DNA of 6,860 nucleotides from UBA11663 sp049616325. GTDB taxonomy: Bacteria; Bacteroidota; Bacteroidia; Flavobacteriales_D; Sanyastnellaceae. Below the pieces are notes generated by a model. The model was not told the DNA's origin. It saw only the letters and a program-made list of their open reading frames with translations, and did not search any database. A program made the translations under genes and the position numbers. Positions 1 through 5,548 of the stretch are shown here, piece by piece. Location of the stretch: contig JBMZHG010000065.1 in assembly GCA_049616325.1 (NCBI GenBank), forward strand, positions 1 through 6,860. The letters are read 5' to 3'. How positions within the stretch are numbered: position 1 is the stretch's first letter; the number at the start of each line of letters is the position of its first letter.

Positions 1-80
1 CCCTGGAGGGCATCGGCGAGCGGCTGCAAGCCCCCGTCGCTCACCGCGTCGGTGGGACACAGGGCGTAACCGAGCCGCAT
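1..80 (-). CDS. Possible 5' end of an unidentified minus-strand gene, running off the left edge
   Basis: On the minus strand an open frame runs from an ATG at 80-78 to the window edge without a stop. It begins MRLGYALCPTDAVSDGGL and its third codon positions are strongly GC-biased. The frame stays open further upstream, so a GTG near 136 or a start beyond it is also possible. I do not recognise the family. The stretch faintly resembles the C-terminal region of class I/II aminotransferases (a pattern like RLxYALCP followed by a helix), but a C-terminus is hard to fit here because only about 190 bp separate it from the divergent gene at 273. A competing plus-strand frame (3-116, stop TGA at 114-116) has a less protein-like sequence. 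Neither is secure, and the true start, family and even strand remain uncertain. Confidence 0.25.
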   Translation of the reverse strand, partial: MRLGYALCPTDAVSDGGLQPLADALQ

Positions 81-139
81 GCGGTCGCTGATTGGGGCGC
101 GGGCTGTTGGAGATGAAGAACGACTCACTCCCCGAAGAT

Positions 140-162
140 AACCCGCCAGCGACCAGCGGGTT
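140..162. repeat. 7-bp inverted repeat / hairpin in the left intergenic region
   Basis: AACCCGC at 140-146 pairs perfectly with GCGGGTT at 156-162 around a 9-nt loop. No T-run follows on either strand, so it is not a typical intrinsic terminator. It could be a leader hairpin for a leftward transcript, a protein-binding site, or chance in GC-rich DNA. Confidence 0.35.
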
Positions 163-231
163 GCGATGCCATTAACACAAAGGCTGTGAAAACTGCACAG
201 GACGACGCTCAGAAAGCATGAAGGTGGCGGG

Positions 232-239
232 TAGTTTTG
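232..239 (+). promoter_or_regulatory. Bacteroidota -7 promoter element (TAnnTTTG) upstream of the SirB1-like gene
   Basis: TAGTTTTG at 232-239 matches the Bacteroidota primary-sigma -7 consensus TAnnTTTG exactly and lies 33 bp before the ATG at 273. That would place transcription start near 245 and give a short leader of about 25-30 nt. I see no good -33 TTTG element at the expected distance, and no Shine-Dalgarno sequence before the start, which is common in this phylum. Confidence 0.45.
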
Positions 240-272
240 GAAACGACTGCACCCTAACAATCTGCAAGCGTC

Positions 273-1226
273 ATGCAACCCAACGAAATCCACGCCCTCA
301 TTCAATTGTTGGACGACCCCGACGAAGGGGTTTACCAACATGTGCGGGAACAGCTGATTGCCAAAGGCACGGCTGTGCTCCCTGCGCTGCTTGAATCGCG
401 AGAATCCCATGCGCAATGTGCCGAGCACGAGCGTCGAATGGATGAGTTGGTTGACGGACTGCACGGGGCGTTTGTCCACAACGGGTTGCGTGATTGGTTT
501 GACTCCGGTGCTGAATGCGCGATTGAAGGAGCACTGTGGGTGCACAAGGCAGCCGACCCACTTCTCGACATGGAGGCGTTGCGTGCCGAGTACGAGAAGT
601 TGAAGCGCAACGTTTGGCTTGAATTGAACGAAGAACTTACGGCACTCGAGCAAGTGCGAATCCTCAATCACATCCTCTATGACGTAGAAGGGTTCACCAA
701 CGCCAAGAGCGGGCAACCTGACCCGAGTCAAGCTTTGCTCGGAGAGGTGATGCAGGAGAAGAGGGGCAACCCGTTGGGGTTGGGGATTTTGTACTTGAGC
801 CTTGCACAAGACCTGAACCTCCCCATTCACGGGGTCAATCTCCCCAACCACTTCATCTTGTGCTACTGCGATGAGCACCACATTCATCACGAATCGGAGC
901 AGCCGGACAACCAAGCACCAGGAGGGGTGTTGTTTTACATCAACCCGTTCAGCCAAGGCACCGTGATCAACAAGGCAGAAGTGAGTGAATTTCTGAGTCA
1001 CCTGGAGTTGCCAGTTGACGAAAAGAATTGCGGTCCTTGTGGAAGCGTGGACATCGTGAGGCGCCTCATTGGAAACGTCGCCTACGGTTACGAGCGAAGT
1101 GGACACATCCGCCAGGCAGAAAAAATGCGCGAACTGTTGATGTTCGTCGAGACAGGCGCCACCGAGACGCCGTCGGCCGATTCGTCCTCGGAGAGTGGCG
1201 AAGCATCGGAAGGCGGTCTGCTCTGA
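273..1226 (+). CDS. SirB1-family / transglutaminase-like protein
   Basis: This 317-residue cytoplasmic protein (no signal peptide or membrane segment) has the SirB1 (Transglut_core2) signature. RGNPLGLGILYLSLAQ (164-179) leads into GVNLPNHFIL (187-196) with the conserved His193, and FYINPFSQG follows at 221-229. Residues 5-41 look like one HEAT-type helical repeat, often found ahead of this domain. The family has the transglutaminase fold but lacks the catalytic Cys, so enzyme activity is doubtful and its biochemical role is not established. The usual Asp of the DPF motif is Asn224 here; from memory INPF is common in Bacteroidota relatives. Other visible points are a His-rich patch (202-206), a CGPC at 253-256 and a Ser/Glu-rich tail from about 297. 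The start follows a TAnnTTTG box; a 10-bp hairpin lies just downstream. Family assignment is good, function unknown. Confidence 0.85.
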   Translation: MQPNEIHALIQLLDDPDEGVYQHVREQLIAKGTAVLPALLESRESHAQCAEHERRMDELVDGLHGAFVHNGLRDWFDSGAECAIEGALWVHKAADPLLDMEALRAEYEKLKRNVWLELNEELTALEQVRILNHILYDVEGFTNAKSGQPDPSQALLGEVMQEKRGNPLGLGILYLSLAQDLNLPIHGVNLPNHFILCYCDEHHIHHESEQPDNQAPGGVLFYINPFSQGTVINKAEVSEFLSHLELPVDEKNCGPCGSVDIVRRLIGNVAYGYERSGHIRQAEKMRELLMFVETGATETPSADSSSESGEASEGGLL

Positions 1227-1249
1227 TTCAAGTTGGGGCTGCTCAAGCG

Positions 1250-1275
1250 AAAGGCGTGGCGAGTCCACGCCTTTT
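1250..1275. terminator. Perfect 10-bp hairpin between the SirB1-like gene and the dehydratase gene
   Basis: AAAGGCGTGG (1250-1259) pairs perfectly with CCACGCCTTT (1265-1274) around a 5-nt loop, ending in four T before CC. It starts 24 nt after the SirB1-like stop and ends 35 nt before the next ATG. It is probably a modest intrinsic terminator; the U-tract is short, so readthrough into the dehydratase gene is plausible. Confidence 0.6.
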
Positions 1276-1309
1276 CCTGTACATTGCCCTCAGAAACGCA
1301 CCAAACGCC

Positions 1310-1543
1310 ATGTGGACAGAACGCGACAATCGCCTGGTTCGAGAATTCCGGTTCAAGGATTTCCAAGAAGCTTTCACTTTCATGACGAGGGTGGCTTTTT
1401 TGTCTGAATCGCACGGACACCACCCCACGATGGTGAACACGTTCAGTTACGTGAGAATCGAACTGCACACGCACGATGCAGGCGGGCTTGTCACGCGAAA
1501 GGACCACGAGTTGGCACAGGACATTGACGCGCTGCTCCAGTAA
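1310..1543 (+). CDS. phhB: Pterin-4a-carbinolamine dehydratase (4a-hydroxytetrahydrobiopterin dehydratase)
   Basis: A 77-residue protein of the PCD/DCoH family. It dehydrates 4a-hydroxytetrahydropterin during cofactor recycling after aromatic amino acid hydroxylation. The family pattern is clear: Trp2 at the start, REFRFKDFQEAFTFMTRVAF (11-30), then HGHHPTM (35-41) containing the active-site His-His-Pro, then THDAGG (54-59) and DHELAQDID (65-73). Family members usually have 95-115 residues; this one begins at the conserved W and lacks the N-terminal segment, as do some other Bacteroidota homologues as I recall them. The ATG at 1310 is preferred because the alternative start at 1028 in the same frame would overlap the upstream gene by about 200 bp and add unrelated sequence. 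No phenylalanine hydroxylase gene is in view, so the physiological partner is unknown. A strong terminator follows 39 bp after the stop. Confidence 0.9.
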   Translation: MWTERDNRLVREFRFKDFQEAFTFMTRVAFLSESHGHHPTMVNTFSYVRIELHTHDAGGLVTRKDHELAQDIDALLQ

Positions 1544-1582
1544 GCATCTGCTCTCCGCCCTCGCGGCCCAAGTTTGAAGCAC

Positions 1583-1613
1583 AAAAAAGGCACCCCGAAG
1601 GGTGCCTTTTTTT
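1583..1613. terminator. Strong bidirectional intrinsic terminator between convergent genes
   Basis: GGCACCC (1589-1595) pairs with GGGTGCC (1600-1606) around a CGAA tetraloop. It is flanked by six A on the left (1583-1588) and seven T on the right (1607-1613), so it reads as a GC-rich stem plus U-tract in both directions. It lies 39 bp after the dehydratase stop (plus strand) and 19 bp after the DUF1573 stop (minus strand) and should end both transcripts. Confidence 0.92.
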
Positions 1614-1632
1614 CGCTTTCGGCGAGGACGAT

Positions 1633-2145
1633 TTACTTCGCCTCGGCAGGGTTCACGAACGCCTTGATTTTCAGGATAGTCTGTCCTGGATCGGTGTTGG
1701 CGTTGATGGTGACCGTCTTCGTTTGGTTGTTCTTCTTTCCCTTCGAGTTGAACTTCACCTCGATCTCTCCGCTGGCGCCAGGAGCGATTGGCTCTTTGGG
1801 GCATTGGGGAACAGTGCAGCCACAAGAGCCTTTGCACTTGTCGAGAATGAGGGGCTCGCTGCCCGTGTTCGTGAACTTGAACACGTGCGTGACGGCATCA
1901 CCTTCGTCCATGGTGCCAAAGTCGTGTTCGTAGGTGTCAAACACCATGGTGGTGGTGGGGCCTGCAGGTGCTTCGGCTTGGTCTGCGGCAGGGTCAAACT
2001 TTTCAGGCTTGGCGTTGACCGGGGTTTCTGTCGTGGCTTCGCCGCCCTCGATGGGCTTGGCTTTGACTTCAGAACCGCCGTCGTTGCATGCCGTGAAACC
2101 GGCTACGAATGCAGCCAATGTCAAGGTGGTGATTGAAAAACGCAT
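1633..2145 (-). CDS. DUF1573 domain lipoprotein
   Basis: A 170-residue exported protein. Residues 1-19 form a lipoprotein signal peptide ending FTA before Cys20, the likely lipidated residue, followed by NDGG. A flexible Glu/Ala/Pro/Thr-rich linker (21-64) leads to a DUF1573 immunoglobulin-like beta domain (about 68-165). Its hallmarks are HDFGTMDEGDAV (74-85), FKFTNTGSEPLIL (89-101), a Cys cluster (Cys104, 108, 110 and 115) containing SCGCTVP, and IAPGASGEIEV (120-130). DUF1573 proteins are abundant in Bacteroidota, and their role is not established. The gene lies 41 bp downstream of the S41 protease gene on the same strand, so it may be co-transcribed. An exact TAnnTTTG box in the gap suggests it is also, or mainly, transcribed independently. 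The strong terminator at 1583-1613 ends it. Confidence 0.88.
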   Translation of the reverse strand: MRFSITTLTLAAFVAGFTACNDGGSEVKAKPIEGGEATTETPVNAKPEKFDPAADQAEAPAGPTTTMVFDTYEHDFGTMDEGDAVTHVFKFTNTGSEPLILDKCKGSCGCTVPQCPKEPIAPGASGEIEVKFNSKGKKNNQTKTVTINANTDPGQTILKIKAFVNPAEAK

Positions 2146-2169
2146 GGTTTAGAATTTGAGATGTTTTTG

Positions 2170-2177
2170 CAAAAGTA
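2170..2177 (-). promoter_or_regulatory. Bacteroidota -7 promoter element (TAnnTTTG) upstream of the DUF1573 gene
   Basis: On the minus strand TACTTTTG (2177-2170) is an exact match to the Bacteroidota -7 consensus TAnnTTTG. It sits in the 41-bp gap after the S41 protease stop and 24 bp before the DUF1573 ATG. Transcription would start near 2163, giving a very short leader. No convincing -33 TTTG is seen at the usual distance. Confidence 0.5.
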
Positions 2178-2186
2178 GGATTCTCG

Positions 2187-3806
2187 TTAAAACGTTCGGT
2201 GGGCGAGAGGAGCAGCATTGAACGTTCCGTCGTTCAAAACGCGAACGGCCTCCTGCAGCGCTTCGTTCAGACCGCCGATGACGCGGTAAAACGTCTTGCT
2301 TTCGTAGATGTTTCTTCCGTAGAAGGCTTTGAGCCTCAGTTGGATGGCGGGCAATGAGCGGGCCCACTCCGCTTCGTCGATTTCGACGCCTTCTTTTTCG
2401 ACAAACGCTTTGAATTCGGCCATTTCTTCTTCGGAAAAAGCCATGCGGGCCACAAAATCGTCCTCGTCGTCATGCCGTTTCTCCCACGAGGCGCGGTCGG
2501 CGTCCACCTGTTCGAGGGCGTACTTGCTGCAGAGGCCTTTTCGAAGGATGCGCGAAAAGGTGGCGGAATTGAACGTGGTGTCGAGCGGCACAAAGATGTC
2601 GGGAAGGATGCCGCCACCGCCGTACACCTCGCGTTCTTGGAGGCGCGTCTTGTACATCAAACTGTCCGGCAAATCGAGGCTGTCGAGGCTGAGGAGTTCG
2701 CCTCGCTCGTAACGCTCAAACTTTTCCTTTCGGTAGGCCTCGACGCCGTCGTCGTAGGGCTTTTGAATGCACCGTCCAGAGGGCGTGTAGTACTTCTGCA
2801 CGGTCAGCCGCACTGCGCTTCCGTCGGGAAGCCGCATCGGGCGTTGAACCAAACCCTTGCCAAAGCTTCGACGTCCCATGACCAAACCACGGTCCCAGTC
2901 CTGCACGGCACCGGAGACGATTTCGCTGGCACTTGCCGAGGCCTCGTCGATCAAGACGACAAGCCGTCCTTTCTCAAACAACCCTTTGTATTCCGCAAAC
3001 GTGTCTTCTCGTTCGAAGGCACGACCTTCCGTGTAGACAAGAAGCTTGTCTCCGCTGAGCAACTCGTCGGACATGTCAATGGCCGTACGAAGCATGCCTC
3101 CGCCGTTTCCTTGCAAGTCCAAGATGAGGTCTTTCATTCCTTGGTCTTGAAGGGTCAAGATTGCTTCGCGGAACTCGTCCATGGTCGTTTTGGCAAACCG
3201 GCTCACCTTGATGTAACCGATTTTGTTGTCCACCATGTGGACCGCGTCAATGCTGTAGATCGGAATCTTGTCCCGCACGATGTCAAACTCCAACAATTCC
3301 GACTCGCCATCGCGCTTGATGCCGACTTGGACAACGGTGCCCTTGGGGCCCTTCAAGAGCTTCATGACGTCCCGGTTGGTGATGCCAATGCCGGCCGCGT
3401 TTTCGCCGTCCACCTCCACAATGCGGTCCCCCGAGCGGATGCCGAGTCGTTCCGAAGGTCCGCCGCTGATGGGCGACACCACCATGATGGTGTCTTTGAA
3501 GATGTTGAACTGGACGCCAATGCCTTCAAAATTGCCGTTCAGAGGTTCGTCCGCTTCCTTCAGCTCCTCGGCCGAGAAGTAGACCGAGTGTGGGTCAAGG
3601 TCTTCGAGCATCTTCACAATCGCCAATTCGGTCAAGTCTTGGACACTGACGCTGTCGACGTACAATTGGTCGACGTAGCGCATGAGGGTGCCAAACTTTT
3701 GGGCTGCCTCCTGCGCGCTCATGTCGCCTTGTCCTTGCGAGGTGAAAGGCAACAACGTCAAGCACGTGAGGAGGGTGGGGAAGAAAAGGAGAGTGCGTTT
3801 CGTCAT
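2187..3806 (-). CDS. S41-family C-terminal processing peptidase (tail-specific protease)
   Basis: A 539-residue periplasmic serine protease of the CtpA/Prc family, which degrades or trims envelope proteins from their C-termini. A Sec signal peptide covers about residues 1-25 (K3, R4, hydrophobic 5-22). A helical N-terminal region includes the family motif DLDPHSVYF (69-77). A PDZ domain (about 93-175) with the loop GIRSGDRIVEVDG (122-134) binds substrate C-termini. The protease domain follows at about 185-350. Catalytic Ser292 lies in ASASASEI and Lys317 in SFGKG, 25 apart as in known members, with Gln321 completing the Ser/Lys/Gln triad. NGGG at 234-237 is the conserved glycine turn. A C-terminal extension (about 360-539) of charged helices is typical of Bacteroidota members. 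The gene diverges from the T9SS protease gene across 51 bp and precedes the DUF1573 gene. All key residues are present, so it is predicted to be active; its substrates are unknown. Confidence 0.93.
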   Translation of the reverse strand: MTKRTLLFFPTLLTCLTLLPFTSQGQGDMSAQEAAQKFGTLMRYVDQLYVDSVSVQDLTELAIVKMLEDLDPHSVYFSAEELKEADEPLNGNFEGIGVQFNIFKDTIMVVSPISGGPSERLGIRSGDRIVEVDGENAAGIGITNRDVMKLLKGPKGTVVQVGIKRDGESELLEFDIVRDKIPIYSIDAVHMVDNKIGYIKVSRFAKTTMDEFREAILTLQDQGMKDLILDLQGNGGGMLRTAIDMSDELLSGDKLLVYTEGRAFEREDTFAEYKGLFEKGRLVVLIDEASASASEIVSGAVQDWDRGLVMGRRSFGKGLVQRPMRLPDGSAVRLTVQKYYTPSGRCIQKPYDDGVEAYRKEKFERYERGELLSLDSLDLPDSLMYKTRLQEREVYGGGGILPDIFVPLDTTFNSATFSRILRKGLCSKYALEQVDADRASWEKRHDDEDDFVARMAFSEEEMAEFKAFVEKEGVEIDEAEWARSLPAIQLRLKAFYGRNIYESKTFYRVIGGLNEALQEAVRVLNDGTFNAAPLAHRTF

Positions 3807-3857
3807 GGATGCGTGAATTTAAGGGAACCGGAGGGGAGTTGGCGGTAACTTAGGGTC
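3807..3857. promoter_or_regulatory. Short divergent intergenic region between two envelope protease genes
   Basis: These 51 bp must hold the start signals of both the S41 protease gene (minus) and the T9SS protease gene (plus), unless promoters lie inside the coding regions. The best plus-strand candidate is TAACTTAG (3846-3853), one mismatch from TAnnTTTG but only 4 bp before the ATG, which would imply a leaderless transcript. On the minus strand TAAATTCA is a poorer match. GGAGGGG upstream of the plus start is over 20 bp away, too far for a ribosome binding site. The promoters are not resolved. Confidence 0.35.
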
Positions 3858-5546
3858 ATGATTGGAACGAAGATTCAGGGTTTTTGGCATTCGACGCGGG
3901 CAGGTTTTGTGTTGGCGATGTTGGCGATGTCTTGGGGCGTTCAAGCGCAGAATGCATGGACGGTGGAGACCCCATTGTTTGACAAGGCTGTGGCGGAAAT
4001 GGAAGTCCAAACCGAAGAGACCGGCCGCGACATGGTGGGCCTGGTGTTGCCGACCCATTTCGACGTGTTCGAACACGCCACCCGGTCCGTCGAAGGAAAC
4101 TTCGAAGTTTGGACGTTGACGGTGGAGGCCCCAGGTGCTTTGGCGACCTGCTTGTACTTCGACGATTTCCACGTTCCGGCCGGCGCACGGCTGTGGTTTG
4201 AGACCCCCCAGGGACGGTACTCGGAGACGTGGGTCGAGGGGCCGGTGACGTCGTTCGAAAACAACGATCACCGCCGCTGGACCAACAACGAAGTTCCGGG
4301 CGACGCCTTGGTGCTCATTTACGAGGCGCCCGTTGGTCTGGCGGAGGCCGCGGCCTTGGGAGTGTGCGGTGTCGGGTATTTTGCACGTCATCAGCGGTTT
4401 CCTGAGCCTTGGATGACGTCCACGGAGCGCGGCGGATCGGAAGCGTGCCAGGTCGACGTCAATTGCCCAGAAGGCGACAGCTGGGAATGCGAAAAGGACG
4501 CCGTGGTCAAACTTCGCATCACCCAAGCGGGAGGCATCTTTCTCTGCTCGGGGTCCATGGTAAACAACACAGCCAAAGATTGTCGTCAGTTGATGCTGAG
4601 CTCGTTCCACTGCGCCGACGACGCCGAGGACGACGATTGGCCGTTCTTCAAAGTGCAATTCAATTACGAGTTCTACGATTGCGGCGGATCGTCGTCCATC
4701 AATTCGCACACACGGACAGGGGTCATTCATTTGACGGACAGCGACGACATGGTGGGCAACCAAATTGACGGGAGCGACTTCCTGCTCGTGGAAGTTGAGG
4801 ACCCCATCGACGATTCATGGATTCCTTATTTCGCGGGGTGGGACGCCACGGGTTTCAACGGCAACAACGGGGTGGGGATTCACCACCCGTCCGGAGACCG
4901 CAAGAAAATCTCAACGTTCATCAACCCCTTGATCAACAGCAACGTCTACGCGTTGGGGGCTCATTGGCGGGTGATTTGGGCGAGCACGGAGACCAACCAT
5001 GGAGTGACCGAAACGGGCTCTTCGGGTTCGCCGATTTTTGACGAAAACCACCGGATTTTGGGAACCTTGACAGGTGGGGCGTCGTTCTGCGACAGCCCCA
5101 ATTCTCCGGATTACTACGGCAAGGTGAGTTACCACTGGGACGGGGCGAACCCCATTCCAGAGTCCATGCGGCTCAAGGCCTTTCTTGATCCTTTCGACAC
5201 AGGGGAAGAACGGGTGAATGGAAGCTACCGCGTGACGGACGTCGACGGCAATGTGACGTGCGACGTTCACAACGCCTGCGAGGCCACCGCGGTGGAAGAA
5301 CAATTCTTGGCGAGCTTGACGGTGGCACCCAACCCCACGTCCGGAGAGGTGCGTGTAGCGTTGGGGAACGGGTTCCTAACTCAACGGATTCAGGCTTTTG
5401 ACGCCCTTGGACGGCCCTTGGCGGAGTGGGAGGGGAGCGCGATTCGAGGCACTTTGGATTTGTCCTTGTGGGGAACTGGCGTCCGCTACATTACCGTGAC
5501 CACGACCGACGGATGGAGCACGACACGGCGTGTCGTTGTTCAGTGA
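3858..5546 (+). CDS. Secreted lysyl endopeptidase-like serine protease with T9SS type A sorting domain
   Basis: A 562-residue exported protease. A Sec signal peptide (1-30, ending VQA before QN) is followed by a propeptide-like beta-rich region (about 31-190). The protease domain (about 195-448) resembles lysyl endopeptidase (Achromobacter protease I, chymotrypsin fold). Its triad is His251 (SSFHC), Asp307 (GSDFLL) and Ser389 (TGSSGSP). Six Cys match that enzyme's three disulfides: 197-411, 203-275 and 230-252. Asp418 (PDYYGKV) fits the Asp225 position that sets Lys specificity, but the His210 position is Thr405. Cys211 and Cys242 are extra and may form a fourth bond. Residues 484-562 are a T9SS type A sorting domain, with VAPNPTSGEV (489-498) and LDLSLWGTGVRYITV (533-547), so the protein should cross the outer membrane and be released or anchored. 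The alignment is from memory; cleavage after lysine is an inference. Confidence 0.88.
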   Translation: MIGTKIQGFWHSTRAGFVLAMLAMSWGVQAQNAWTVETPLFDKAVAEMEVQTEETGRDMVGLVLPTHFDVFEHATRSVEGNFEVWTLTVEAPGALATCLYFDDFHVPAGARLWFETPQGRYSETWVEGPVTSFENNDHRRWTNNEVPGDALVLIYEAPVGLAEAAALGVCGVGYFARHQRFPEPWMTSTERGGSEACQVDVNCPEGDSWECEKDAVVKLRITQAGGIFLCSGSMVNNTAKDCRQLMLSSFHCADDAEDDDWPFFKVQFNYEFYDCGGSSSINSHTRTGVIHLTDSDDMVGNQIDGSDFLLVEVEDPIDDSWIPYFAGWDATGFNGNNGVGIHHPSGDRKKISTFINPLINSNVYALGAHWRVIWASTETNHGVTETGSSGSPIFDENHRILGTLTGGASFCDSPNSPDYYGKVSYHWDGANPIPESMRLKAFLDPFDTGEERVNGSYRVTDVDGNVTCDVHNACEATAVEEQFLASLTVAPNPTSGEVRVALGNGFLTQRIQAFDALGRPLAEWEGSAIRGTLDLSLWGTGVRYITVTTTDGWSTTRRVVVQ

Positions 5547-5548
5547 TT

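Noticed and set aside
1028..1309. An upstream in-frame start that would lengthen the pterin dehydratase to 171 residues.
   Set aside because: The extension overlaps the 3' end of the SirB1-like gene, passes through the hairpin at 1250-1275, and is unlike any family N-terminus. The ATG at 1310 places the conserved Trp at residue 2.
1088..1837. A 249-codon minus-strand open frame.
   Set aside because: It crosses the dehydratase gene, the bidirectional terminator and part of the DUF1573 gene in the wrong frame. Its Arg/Ser-rich translation shows no domain.
2472..3848. A 458-codon plus-strand open frame antisense to the S41 protease gene.
   Set aside because: The minus strand encodes a complete, motif-perfect S41 protease over the same bases. 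The antisense frame has no recognisable domain and is explained by GC-biased codon positions.
3909..3929. A short tandem repeat of TTGGCGATG near the start of the T9SS protease gene.
   Set aside because: It lies within the hydrophobic signal peptide and is explained by repeated Leu-Ala-Met codons; only two copies.
3819..4763. A 314-codon minus-strand open frame antisense to the T9SS protease gene.
   Set aside because: The plus strand has a signal peptide and clear protease motifs; the antisense translation is Arg/His-rich with no recognisable fold.
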